Part shown: positions 33,669-41,382 of the stretch, in pieces
How positions within the stretch are numbered: position 1 is the first letter of the stretch
Layout: every line of letters starts with the position of its first letter
Source of the DNA: Allomuricauda ruestringensis DSM 13258
GTDB lineage: Bacteria > Bacteroidota > Bacteroidia > Flavobacteriales > Flavobacteriaceae
Assembly: GCF_000224085.1 (NCBI RefSeq)
Contig: NC_015945.1
Coordinates: 3,340,501-3,404,500, forward strand
Direction: 5' to 3'
DNA: 64,000 bases
Notes under the pieces: generated by a model
Databases searched by the model: none
Told to the model about the DNA's origin: nothing
Seen by the model: only the letters and a program-made list of their open reading frames with translations
Made by a program: the position numbers and the translations under genes

Positions 33669-35015
33669 ATGGGAACAAGAAGACAATTTGTAAAACGTGG
33701 TGGAATGTATGTGGCAGGTTTGGGAGCATCAATGGTGTTTCCTACCGAATTATTGGCATCAATTCGGAAAAACATAAGTCCTAACGATAAAGTACAGGTT
33801 GGTCTTATTGGTTGTAAAGGTATGGGCTTTTCCGATCTAAGTTCCATGCTGCAGAACAGCGAAGTGGAAATTGTTGCCCTTTGTGATGTTGATGAAAATG
33901 TTCTTCGTGAAAAAACGGCCGAGCTGGAAAAAGGAGGTATCAAAAAGCCCAAATGGTATTCCGATTACCGAAAACTGCTGGAGGACAAAGATATTCACAT
34001 TGCCATTATCGGAACTCCAGACCATTGGCATTGTTTACAACTTACAGATGCCATTGATGCAGGCAAAGACGTGTATTGCGAAAAACCCATTGCCAACTCT
34101 GTAGCGGAGAGCGATACCATGCTCGCCAAAGTAAATGCAAGCGATAGAATGGTGCAAATAGGCCAGTGGCAGCGTAGCGAGCCCCATTTTGTAGATGCTA
34201 TCAATTATGTACATTCCGGTAAATTGGGACAGATTCGCTTGGTAAAAACTTGGGCCTACCAAGGGTGGATGCAATCCATACCTGTAGTTCCGAATAGTCC
34301 CGTACCGGACGGGGTGGATTACAATATGTGGTTGGGCCCTGCGGAGAACAGGCCATTCAATAAAAATAGGTTCCATTTTAATTTTAGGTGGTTTTGGGAC
34401 TATGCCGGTGGCTTAATGACGGATTGGGGCGTTCACTTAATCGATTATGCTCTTTATGGCATGAAAGCCTCCACACCAAAATCCGTAATGGCGATGGGGG
34501 GCAAATTTGCTTATCCCAATGATGCCGCAGAAACACCCGATACCTTGCAGACCGTTTACGATTTTGGTGACTTTTCCCTGTTATGGGAACACGCTACAGG
34601 AATTGATGGTGGCAATTACGGACGAAACCACGGTATAGCCTTTATTGGTAACAATGGCACCTTGGTGCTGGACCGTGGTGGATGGGAAGTGATCCCAGAG
34701 CACGAGCGCCCTCACTGGAGCAAAGATTTGGGGCCTAAAATAGAAGCCGTGCCGTTACAACAAGGAGTAGGGCAAGGGTTGGGGCTACACACACAGAATT
34801 TTTTGGAAGCTGTAAAAACCCGTGATAAATCAATTTTGAAGGCGCCAATAAAAATTGGATATGATGCTGCAGTGGTAAGCCATTTGGGCAATATTGCCTA
34901 CAAAACAGGGGAGCGTTTGTTTTGGGATGCCGAAAACGGCAAGTTCAACCACACAGAAGCTGATGTCATGTTGAAAAATGAATACCACAACGGTTGGGAG
35001 TTTCCAAGGATATAA
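33669..35015 (+). CDS. Gfo/Idh/MocA-family oxidoreductase, Tat-exported (second)
   Basis: A 448-residue oxidoreductase-like protein. The N terminus is a Tat-type signal (TRRQFVKRGGMYVAGLGAS). The Rossmann part reads VQVGLIGCKGMGFSDL, the EKP motif is CEKPIANS, and the second domain carries WDYAGGLMTDWGVHLIDYAL, typical of the longer secreted Gfo/Idh/MocA subgroup common in Bacteroidota. It probably acts on sugar derivatives in the periplasm. It forms a single-gene unit after the yajC terminator. The 248 bases that follow show no gene. Confidence 0.92.
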   Translation: MGTRRQFVKRGGMYVAGLGASMVFPTELLASIRKNISPNDKVQVGLIGCKGMGFSDLSSMLQNSEVEIVALCDVDENVLREKTAELEKGGIKKPKWYSDYRKLLEDKDIHIAIIGTPDHWHCLQLTDAIDAGKDVYCEKPIANSVAESDTMLAKVNASDRMVQIGQWQRSEPHFVDAINYVHSGKLGQIRLVKTWAYQGWMQSIPVVPNSPVPDGVDYNMWLGPAENRPFNKNRFHFNFRWFWDYAGGLMTDWGVHLIDYALYGMKASTPKSVMAMGGKFAYPNDAAETPDTLQTVYDFGDFSLLWEHATGIDGGNYGRNHGIAFIGNNGTLVLDRGGWEVIPEHERPHWSKDLGPKIEAVPLQQGVGQGLGLHTQNFLEAVKTRDKSILKAPIKIGYDAAVVSHLGNIAYKTGERLFWDAENGKFNHTEADVMLKNEYHNGWEFPRI

Positions 35016-35263
35016 CTTCTTGGGTGTATTTAGATTGGAAAAACTCCCAAAAAAGGTGTTCAAATTCAACTACAATACCAATCAATCGGTTCAGTATTGC
35101 TCAAAAGGTAAATTTGATTGCTCCTTGAAAAATCTTTAATAGTGCATTTTGCAATATTTATATTTTGCAGACTTTTTAAAAAGTAGCTTTCTAAAAATTA
35201 ACGAAATTGGAAAAGGGGACAGCTCCTTGCCTAAATACGAATTCAATGAATGTTGGGAAGTTT

Positions 35264-36028
35264 CTAAAACCGCTCAAAAACACCTAAACCAAATAGGGCA
35301 AAGTCATACTTTACGGGGTCGGTGGCGTCCAGTTTTCGAAGATTCTTGTCCAGTTCCTTTAGTGCCTTGGCATCGTTTTGTTTGCGTTTGAGCAGCTTTA
35401 GTTTGCGAGCTACATTGCCCGAGTGTACATCTAACGGGCAGGAGAGTTTGGCCGGGTCAATGTCTTCCCAAAGCCCAAAATCAACTCCCGTGGCATTGTC
35501 GCGAACCATCCAACGTAAAAACATATTGATGCGCTTGGCAGCAGAACCTTTATTGGGGTCGGAAACATGTTTTTGGGTTCTACTTTGGTGGGGCAACTCA
35601 AAAAACACTTCCTTAAACTTTGAAATGGCAGGCTGCATGGAGTCTTTGGTCTGATGTTCTGTAAAAATTGCTTCCAAACCACCGTGATTCTTATAAATAT
35701 TCTTTAAACTGGTTACAAAGTAACCAAGATCCATCCCATTAAAGGTTCGGTGTACAAAAGGGCGGAGTTGTTCAAGATCATCATCGGTATGGTTTATCAC
35801 AAAATCATAAGGTGTGTTGTCCATCATCCCCATTAATTTAGTGGCATTGTTGATAATACTTTTGCGATTGCCCCAAGCAATAGTGGCCGTTAAAAATGCA
35901 CTGATTTCAATATCTTCTTTTCGATTAAATAGGTGAGGAATCTGTATGGGGTCATCTTCCAAAAACTTAGGGTGATTGTATTCCAACACCTTGGCATCCA
36001 AAAACTCTTTGAGCTCTGTCTTGGTCAT
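35264..36028 (-). CDS. TIGR02757 family protein
   Basis: A 254-residue protein of the TIGR02757/DUF2400 family. Recognisable segments are DPIQIPHLF, EISAFLTATIAWGNR, FVHRTFNGMDL, KRINMFLRWMVRDN and the C-terminal PLDVHSGNVARKLKLL, which recall helix-hairpin-helix DNA glycosylase architecture. No catalytic residues can be assigned from sequence alone. It starts one base after the stop of the LolD-like gene, so the two are probably coupled. Confidence 0.88.
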   Translation of the reverse strand: MTKTELKEFLDAKVLEYNHPKFLEDDPIQIPHLFNRKEDIEISAFLTATIAWGNRKSIINNATKLMGMMDNTPYDFVINHTDDDLEQLRPFVHRTFNGMDLGYFVTSLKNIYKNHGGLEAIFTEHQTKDSMQPAISKFKEVFFELPHQSRTQKHVSDPNKGSAAKRINMFLRWMVRDNATGVDFGLWEDIDPAKLSCPLDVHSGNVARKLKLLKRKQNDAKALKELDKNLRKLDATDPVKYDFALFGLGVFERF

Positions 36029-36029
36029 A

Positions 36030-36698
36030 TCAGTCTTTGGAAACGATCAAACCATCGACCATGGTGAGTCTTCGGTCTGCCATGTCGGCCAGTTCTAAGT
36101 TATGTGTGACCAAGACAAAAGTCTGTCCAAATTCATCTCGCAGCTGAAAAAAGAGTTTGTGCAGGTTGTCCGCACTTTCAGAATCTAGGTTTCCACTGGG
36201 CTCATCTGCCAAGACTACAGAGGGGTTGTTCATTAACGAACGGGCCACGGCAACACGTTGCTGTTCACCCCCAGAGAGGGCGTTGGGCTTGTGGTCGTAA
36301 CGATCCTGCAATCCTAAAAAATCCAATAGTTCCTTGGCACGCTCTTCAGCTTCGGCCCGTGGAGTTTTTTTTATAAAAGCAGGAATACAAACATTTTCCA
36401 AGGCCGTAAACTCCGGCAACAATTGGTGAAACTGAAAAATAAAACCGATATGCTCGTTCCGGAATTGCGCCAAGCTCTTATCGTTGAGTTGGTTTACATC
36501 GGTGTCGTTGATCAAAAGTGTGCTTTCTCCTTTGTTGGTAGGGGTATCCAAGGTGCCCAGAATTTGCAATAAAGTGGTTTTTCCTGCACCCGAGGCCCCG
36601 ACAATGGAGACCACTTCGCCTTTTTTTATTACCAAATCGACCCCTTTTAAAACTTTGAGGTCTCCGTAACTTTTTTGAATATTTGTGGCCTTTATCAT
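36030..36698 (-). CDS. ABC transporter ATP-binding protein, LolD/MacB-like
   Basis: A 222-residue ATPase of the LolD/FtsE/MacB group. It shows Walker [10 protein letters not shown], the Q-loop [12 protein letters not shown] typical of LolD-like proteins, signature [10 protein letters not shown] and Walker [15 protein letters not shown]. It should power an FtsX-like permease, for example for lipoprotein release, but no permease lies beside it here, so the partner must be encoded elsewhere. Confidence 0.92.
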   Translation of the reverse strand: MIKATNIQKSYGDLKVLKGVDLVIKKGEVVSIVGASGAGKTTLLQILGTLDTPTNKGESTLLINDTDVNQLNDKSLAQFRNEHIGFIFQFHQLLPEFTALENVCIPAFIKKTPRAEAEERAKELLDFLGLQDRYDHKPNALSGGEQQRVAVARSLMNNPSVVLADEPSGNLDSESADNLHKLFFQLRDEFGQTFVLVTHNLELADMADRRLTMVDGLIVSKD

Positions 36699-36984
36699 AA
36701 ATACAACTTCGTTGGTCGAAGATAATGATTACTACTGTATCGTAAAGAATGTATTTTCTGGCTAAACGCCTGTCAATTTAAGTTATTTTTGATTGAAGCG
36801 AATAAAATTGCATGGAGGGTTAGCATGGTAAGATGTCAGTTCTCGATGCTTTTTCTCAAACAAACGTTCTAAAATGTACAACAGGTATTTTTAATACACT
36901 TTTAACTGATTTTATACGCATTACCCAAATAATCTAGTAATTTTGTAGGGTACTAATTTTTCAAACTTTAAAATCAGAAAATAT
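36699..36984. other. Divergent gap between the LolD-like and peroxiredoxin genes
   Basis: About 286 bases without a gene. It contains the plus-strand -7 element TAATTTTG (36938-36945), 39 bases before the peroxiredoxin start, and a small CTTCG...CGAAG hairpin near 36709-36723 on the leader side of the LolD-like gene. Nothing else is recognised. Confidence 0.5.
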
Positions 36985-37623
36985 ATGGCAACTTTACGAT
37001 TGGGAGATACTGCTCCGGACTTTACTGCAGTTACTTCGGAAGGAACACTTAATTTTTATGAATACCTTGGTGATAGTTGGGGGATTCTATTTTCTCACCC
37101 TGCTGACTTTACTCCTGTTTGTACCACCGAACTGGGTACTGCTGCCAAGTTTAAGGATGAGTTCGACAAAAGAAACGTAAAGATGATGGCATTGAGTGTT
37201 GACGGGGCCGCATCTCACATGGAATGGATCAAGGACATCAACGAGACCCAAAATACCAAGGTCAACTTTCCTATAGTTGCCGATGTGGAAAGAAAGGTTT
37301 CCGATCTTTACGATATGATTCACCCCAATGCGGACGATACACTTACTGTACGATCAGTGTTTATTGTGGGTCCCGATAAAAAAATCAAACTTACATTAAC
37401 ATATCCTGCCTCGACCGGACGTAATTTTTACGAATTGTTGCGCGTAGTGGATTCTTTGCAATTAACGGCAAACCATAAAGTGGCTACTCCGGCAAACTGG
37501 AAAAATGGGGAAAAAGTCGTGGTAAGTCCATCTATACCTACCGAAGAGGCCAAAGGAATTTTTACCAAAGGTGTGGAAGAAATTAAGCCATACCTGCGTT
37601 TGACGCCTGATCCAACCACATAA
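36985..37623 (+). CDS. 1-Cys peroxiredoxin (Prx6-like)
   Basis: A 212-residue peroxidase. The peroxidatic Cys lies in LFSHPADFTPVCTTELG, and the Prx6-type C-terminal domain (about 165-212, ANWKNGEKVVVSPSIPTEEA) is present. No resolving Cys is apparent, which fits the 1-Cys subgroup. It detoxifies hydroperoxides in the cytoplasm with an external thiol donor. The gene has its own -7 element and is followed by the cold-shock gene after 85 bases. Confidence 0.94.
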   Translation: MATLRLGDTAPDFTAVTSEGTLNFYEYLGDSWGILFSHPADFTPVCTTELGTAAKFKDEFDKRNVKMMALSVDGAASHMEWIKDINETQNTKVNFPIVADVERKVSDLYDMIHPNADDTLTVRSVFIVGPDKKIKLTLTYPASTGRNFYELLRVVDSLQLTANHKVATPANWKNGEKVVVSPSIPTEEAKGIFTKGVEEIKPYLRLTPDPTT

Positions 37624-37670
37624 TTATTTTATTTTTAAGAAAAAAAAACTGATTCTCAATAAATTAAATG

Positions 37671-37678
37671 TACCTTTG
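37671..37678 (+). promoter_or_regulatory. Putative -7 element of the cold-shock gene
   Basis: TACCTTTG matches TAnnTTTG and lies 30 bases before the ATG. The -33 box is not clear. Confidence 0.5.
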
Positions 37679-37708
37679 TAGCTCAATTAATTTTTTTCAA
37701 TTTATATT

Positions 37709-37903
37709 ATGAGTAAAGGAACAGTAAAATTCTTCAATGATTCTAAAGGTTATGGATTTATCACTGAAGATGGTTCAAACACAGATCACTTCGTACACAT
37801 TTCTGGTTTAATCGATGAAATTAGAGAAGGTGACGTTGTAGAATTCGAACTACAACAAGGTAAAAAAGGATTAAACGCCGTTAATGTACAAGTTGCGGAT
37901 TAA
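37709..37903 (+). CDS. Cold-shock domain protein
   Basis: A 64-residue single-domain OB-fold RNA chaperone. RNP1 is KGYGFI and RNP2 is HFVHIS; the rest (GTVKFFNDSKGYGF, EFELQQGKKGLNAVNV) is typical of CspA-family proteins. It binds single-stranded RNA in the cytoplasm. A terminator follows directly, and two tandem micropeptide genes lie beyond it. Confidence 0.96.
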   Translation: MSKGTVKFFNDSKGYGFITEDGSNTDHFVHISGLIDEIREGDVVEFELQQGKKGLNAVNVQVAD

Positions 37904-37933
37904 GTTATAACATACTTTTTTATAGAGACAAAG

Positions 37934-37959
37934 CCTGGGCAGTGCCCGGGTTTTTTTTT
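37934..37959 (+). terminator. Terminator of the cold-shock gene
   Basis: Stem CCTGGGC / GCCCGGG (one G-T pair) with loop AGT, followed by nine T. Confidence 0.9.
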
Positions 37960-38050
37960 GCAATTTTTTTTGAATCTCACGCAACCATTTATTTTTTTAC
38001 TATCTAAGCTATAAACACACTGTTCCCCATAACCATTAAATCCAATATAA

Positions 38051-38137
38051 ATGAACACTTTTTTTGGAGTACTCTCGTTCCTTTTAATCGTAAATGCCCT
38101 GCTGTTGTTGTGGAGTGTAAACGGTTCCCAAAAGTAA
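38051..38137 (+). CDS. Micropeptide 1, 28-residue hydrophobic protein
   Basis: A 28-codon frame beginning MNTFFGVLSFLLIVNALL and ending WSVNGSQK. It is essentially a single membrane helix flanked by a short polar start and a polar VNGSQK tail. It is paralogous to the next frame: both start M-x-TFF, have a Leu-rich centre with Asn in the helix, and end with SVN plus a basic or polar tail. No family is known to me. It follows the cold-shock terminator by about 90 bases, so it needs its own promoter or readthrough. Duplication with retained pattern is the evidence that it is real. Confidence 0.6.
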   Translation: MNTFFGVLSFLLIVNALLLLWSVNGSQK

Positions 38138-38209
38138 CTTAAAAAGGTTTTTAGGCAATAGGTAGGGTTTTTTACCGTTGGATTGTTACGTAATAAACAC
38201 GTTACAACC

Positions 38210-38293
38210 ATGACCACTTTTTTCAGCATTCTAATTTCATTACTTGCCCTTAATCTTTGTTTGCTTTTATTGAGTGTAAATAGGGCCAAATAA
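38210..38293 (+). CDS. Micropeptide 2, 27-residue hydrophobic protein
   Basis: A 27-codon frame beginning MTTFFSILISLLALNLCL and ending LSVNRAK. It parallels the preceding frame position by position (TFF, Leu-rich helix with Asn, SVN near the end). The DNA upstream of the two starts also shares elements (ATAAACAC, GTT, ACC before ATG), which suggests a tandem duplication that included the ribosome-binding region. The stop codon overlaps the left arm of the MITE-like element. A single-pass inner-membrane micropeptide is predicted. Confidence 0.6.
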   Translation: MTTFFSILISLLALNLCLLLLSVNRAK

Positions 38294-38431
38294 AAGAGGT
38301 TGTCTAAAATGTCGATTTTCGTCAACCTGAACTTGATTCAGGTTCTCATAGTGATTTGTTTATCAGTATGATGAGATTCTGAAATAAATTCAGAATGACG
38401 TGTTTCAATACTTTTTAGACAACCTCTTTTA
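38291..38431. repeat. MITE-like inverted-repeat element, copy 2
   Basis: A 141-bp element with perfect 19-bp inverted repeats (38291-38309 and 38413-38431; TAAAAGAGGTTGTCTAAAA). In reverse complement it aligns along its whole length with the element at 14061-14209. Where copy 1 has C-G in the outer stem (GAGGCTGTC/GACAGCCTC), this copy has T-A (GAGGTTGTC/GACAACCTC), a compensated change. It lies between convergent genes, as does copy 1, and may terminate both. Confidence 0.85.
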
Positions 38432-38450
38432 TATATTCTTGTGAATTTTG

Positions 38451-39383
38451 TTATTTCATGTTCACCAGTTCCACATCAAAAATAAGTGTTGCGTTCGGAG
38501 GAATAACCCCTCCTGCGCCTGTGCTTCCGTAAGCCAAATGGGATGGAATTACAAAACGGGCCTTGTCACCTACCTGCAATAGGCTAATTCCTTCGTCCCA
38601 ACCCGGGATTACCTGTCCAATACCCAAAACAAAATCAATGGGTTGGTTTCTTTTATAGGAGGAGTCAAAAATTTGTCCGTTGGTCAATGCACCTTCATAA
38701 TGAACGGAAACGGTTTTACCTTTTTCAGCTTTGGCACCACTTCCCTTTTGAATCATTTTATAACGCAGCCCACTATCGGTCTTGTCAAACCCAGCGGCCA
38801 ATTTTTCCATTTCTGCCTCTGCGGCAGCTTTTTGTTCGGCAATCCGCTTTTCCCTGGCTCCTTCAAAAACCCTGAAGGCTTCTATGGCATTCCAGTTTTT
38901 GGCTTCATCTCCAACCCTAACAATTTCTAAAGTTTCAATAGCATCGCCTTGAGCAATGGAATCCACAATATCCTGGCCTTCTTGTACACGACCAAATATA
39001 GTATGTTTGTTATCTAACCAAGGGGTAGCCACGTGCGTAATAAAAAACTGGCTTCCATTGGTGCCGGGTCCGGCATTGGCCATGGATAATACTCCTGGAC
39101 CATCGTGTACCAGATCGGGGTGGAACTCATCATCAAACTTATAACCTGGGTCTCCAGTTCCGGTTCCGGTTGGGCACCCGCCTTGGATCATAAAATCGGC
39201 GATTACCCTATGAAATTTTAGCCCGTCATAATATGGTTTGCCCTGTGGTCTTACACTGTTTTCCATATTTCCTTCGGCCAATGCAACAAAGTTGCCAACA
39301 GTTCCCGGTGTTTTATCGTGGGTAAGTTTTACCAGTATTTCCCCTTTGGTAGTATTAAATTTTGCGTAGATTCCGTCTTGCAT
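38451..39383 (-). CDS. Cyclophilin-FKBP fusion peptidyl-prolyl isomerase
   Basis: A 310-residue dual-family immunophilin. The cyclophilin domain (about 1-165) shows [35 protein letters not shown] and HTIFGRV. An Ala/Glu-rich helical linker (about 170-205) joins it to an FKBP domain (about 205-310) with [28 protein letters not shown] and [10 protein letters not shown]...[13 protein letters not shown]. No signal peptide is seen, so it is likely cytoplasmic. Such fusions are known only from a limited set of organisms including some flavobacteria and protists. It has its own promoter at 39439-39468. Confidence 0.95.
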   Translation of the reverse strand: MQDGIYAKFNTTKGEILVKLTHDKTPGTVGNFVALAEGNMENSVRPQGKPYYDGLKFHRVIADFMIQGGCPTGTGTGDPGYKFDDEFHPDLVHDGPGVLSMANAGPGTNGSQFFITHVATPWLDNKHTIFGRVQEGQDIVDSIAQGDAIETLEIVRVGDEAKNWNAIEAFRVFEGAREKRIAEQKAAAEAEMEKLAAGFDKTDSGLRYKMIQKGSGAKAEKGKTVSVHYEGALTNGQIFDSSYKRNQPIDFVLGIGQVIPGWDEGISLLQVGDKARFVIPSHLAYGSTGAGGVIPPNATLIFDVELVNMK

Positions 39384-39438
39384 TGTATGTTGATTATTAT
39401 GTTATTAAAAACTAAATTCTCGGATTTTTCCAAGGATG

Positions 39439-39468
39439 CAAAGGTAGGGGTTTATGGTCAAAGGCAAA
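39439..39468 (-). promoter_or_regulatory. Promoter of the cyclophilin-FKBP gene
   Basis: Minus strand TTTG (39468-39465), 18 bases, TACCTTTG (39446-39439); the -7 ends 55 bases before the start codon. Confidence 0.6.
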
Positions 39469-39522
39469 AGCAGGAACTGTGGTGTAAAGGGTTTACTATC
39501 TACCATAAATTCCCCACCTGTT

Positions 39523-39574
39523 CAATTATATTGGTGCAACATTGCTGTACACAAAGGTTTTACCAATATAATTG
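39523..39574. repeat. Perfect 13-bp inverted repeat in a long gap
   Basis: CAATTATATTGGT (39523-39535) and ACCAATATAATTG (39562-39574) are exact reverse complements separated by 26 bases. The roughly 400-base gap 39384-39780 holds this dyad, the promoter of the cyclophilin-FKBP gene and the -7 element of msrA; no small frame is convincing. It could be an operator pair or an RNA hairpin. Confidence 0.6.
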
Positions 39575-39761
39575 TAGAATGATTTGAATATGTATTGCCC
39601 TTTTCAGTAATTGGGCAGGGAACTACCCATTAAGGTAGAAGATTACATTTTTTTATGCCTGATTTCTGCTAGAAAATAGTAAACGTATAATTTTGACGAT
39701 AATTTCGACCAAGGATTATATAAATATTTGCTAGAATTCAATTTCTCAATCAAATATTGTT

Positions 39762-39769
39762 TAACTTTG
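39762..39769 (+). promoter_or_regulatory. Putative -7 element of msrA
   Basis: TAACTTTG matches TAnnTTTG, 11 bases before the ATG at 39781. It overlaps an in-frame TTG at 39757, which is therefore not the start. Confidence 0.55.
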
Positions 39770-39780
39770 AATCAAAATAC

Positions 39781-40341
39781 ATGAACAAAAATAATTTAAA
39801 ATTGGAAACCGCAATATTTGCCGGGGGGTGTTTTTGGTGTACGGAAGCTGTTTTTCAGCGACTTAATGGAGTAGAGGAGGTGGTTTCCGGTTATACGGGT
39901 GGAACCATTAAAAATCCAGCATATAGGGAGATTGCTACTGGAAGAACAGGACATGCCGAGGGGGTAAAAATAGCATTTGATGCTTCACAAATATCGTATG
40001 AAGAGTTATTGGAAGTTTTTTTTGCTACTCACGACCCCACAACATTGAATCGTCAAGGAAATGATGTGGGCACGCAATATCGCAGCGAAATTTTCTATAC
40101 TACTGCGGAACAAAAACAATTGGCAGAGGACTTTATCAAACTTTTGGAAAAAGAAAAAGTGTTCGATTCCCCAATTGTAACAGCAATATCTGCTGAAAAA
40201 CCCTTTTATTTGGCAGAAGAAGACCATCATAATTATTACAACCAACATAGGCAACAACCGTATTGTCAAATCATAATTGATCCCAAGATCAAAAAACTGA
40301 ACAACTATTTTTCAAAAAAACTTAAGCATGGCACCCTATAG
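39781..40341 (+). CDS. msrA: Peptide-methionine (S)-S-oxide reductase
   Basis: Repairs oxidised methionine in proteins. The 186 residues have the catalytic motif [12 protein letters not shown] with the nucleophilic Cys17, followed by VVSGYTGG and [10 protein letters not shown], then [24 protein letters not shown] cytoplasmic single-domain MsrA without an MsrB fusion. The last 14 bases overlap folE, so the two genes are cotranscribed. Confidence 0.96.
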   Translation: MNKNNLKLETAIFAGGCFWCTEAVFQRLNGVEEVVSGYTGGTIKNPAYREIATGRTGHAEGVKIAFDASQISYEELLEVFFATHDPTTLNRQGNDVGTQYRSEIFYTTAEQKQLAEDFIKLLEKEKVFDSPIVTAISAEKPFYLAEEDHHNYYNQHRQQPYCQIIIDPKIKKLNNYFSKKLKHGTL

Positions 40342-40927
40342 AAACCTCGAAGAGTATAATATTGAAATTACCAATGAGGTAAAAGAGCATTTCTCAAAAA
40401 TAGTGGAGGATATTGGGGAGGATGTAACCCGAGAGGGGCTTTTAAAAACACCTGAACGTGCCGCAAAAGCTATGCTTTTCTTAACGCAAGGTTACAAACA
40501 AAATGCAGAGGAAATTCTTAAAGGCGCCATGTTTGCAGAGGATTATGACGATATGGTCATAATAAAGGATATTGAGCTTTATTCGCTTTGTGAGCACCAC
40601 ATGCTGCCATTTTTTGGCAAAGCCCATGTAGCTTACATCCCCAACGGACATATTGTAGGTTTGAGCAAAATTCCCCGAATAGTAGATGTTTTTGCCCGTA
40701 GGTTGCAGGTGCAGGAACGGTTGACGCACGATATTCTGGAATGCATCAACAAAACATTAAAACCCAAAGGCGTTGCCGTTGTAATAGAAGCCGCCCACAT
40801 GTGCATGATGATGCGCGGTGTGCAAAAACAAAATTCTGTGACGACAACCTCGGGTTTTAGAGGACAATTTGAAAAAATTGAGACCCGAAACGAATTTTTA
40901 AAGCTGATTAGCTCCGATTTGTCATAA
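40328..40927 (+). CDS. folE: GTP cyclohydrolase I
   Basis: First enzyme of tetrahydrofolate synthesis, converting GTP to 7,8-dihydroneopterin triphosphate. The 199 residues show the zinc site in [19 protein letters not shown] and [13 protein letters not shown], and the conserved [14 protein letters not shown] and RGQFE. An apparent start 14 bases inside msrA gives the natural N terminus [11 protein letters not shown]. Length fits a homodecameric type IA enzyme. Confidence 0.96.
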   Translation: MAPYRNLEEYNIEITNEVKEHFSKIVEDIGEDVTREGLLKTPERAAKAMLFLTQGYKQNAEEILKGAMFAEDYDDMVIIKDIELYSLCEHHMLPFFGKAHVAYIPNGHIVGLSKIPRIVDVFARRLQVQERLTHDILECINKTLKPKGVAVVIEAAHMCMMMRGVQKQNSVTTTSGFRGQFEKIETRNEFLKLISSDLS

Positions 40928-40967
40928 ACAGCTTTTTCAATTAAGCGGGAATCGCTAATTTTCCCCT

Positions 40968-41264
40968 ATGACAGAAGAAAAGGATAACAAGTATCGCAAT
41001 CTTATTTTGGGATTGTTATTTGATGGTATCGGGATGATATCGTATGCAATTCCCGGAATAGGGGAGTTTTCCGATGTAATTTGGGCACCCGTTGCGGGAT
41101 GGCTCATGACCAGACTTTACAAGGGCAGGGTAGGGCAGGCTGCAGGTTTGGTGACTTTTGCCGAGGAGTTGGTGCCTGGTATGGACGTCATCCCCACTTT
41201 TACCTTGACCTGGATTTATACTTATTTTTTGAGCAAGAAAAAAGGCCAACCTAAAAAAGATTGA
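40968..41264 (+). CDS. Small membrane protein, unknown function
   Basis: A 98-residue protein starting MTEEKDNKYRNLILGLLFDG. Two hydrophobic segments (LILGLLFDGIGMISYAIPGI and a C-terminal VIPTFTLTWIYTYFL) flank a polar middle (TRLYKGRVGQAAGLVTFAEE), ending in a Lys-rich tail. It lies 40 bases after folE on the same strand, so it may share the msrA-folE transcript. I recognise it only as a conserved-looking flavobacterial small protein. Confidence 0.75.
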   Translation: MTEEKDNKYRNLILGLLFDGIGMISYAIPGIGEFSDVIWAPVAGWLMTRLYKGRVGQAAGLVTFAEELVPGMDVIPTFTLTWIYTYFLSKKKGQPKKD

Positions 41265-41382
41265 CCTTGAATTTATTCTGATTTGATTTAGAAAGAACTT
41301 GTTCTCGATACAATTTTCTTCGCTATACTCGAAAATTACTCGAACTGACGATTTTCAATTTATAATTTCTACCGATTTATTT

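Noticed and set aside
34994-35051. Inverted repeat TTGGGAGTTTCCAA / TTGGAAAAACTCCCAA at the end of the second Gfo/Idh/MocA gene
   Set aside because: Arms are imperfect and no T-run follows on the plus strand, so it was not called as a terminator.
35149-35391. 80-codon plus-strand frame before the TIGR02757 gene end
   Set aside because: Its second half is antisense to the conserved C terminus of the TIGR02757 protein and it resembles no family.
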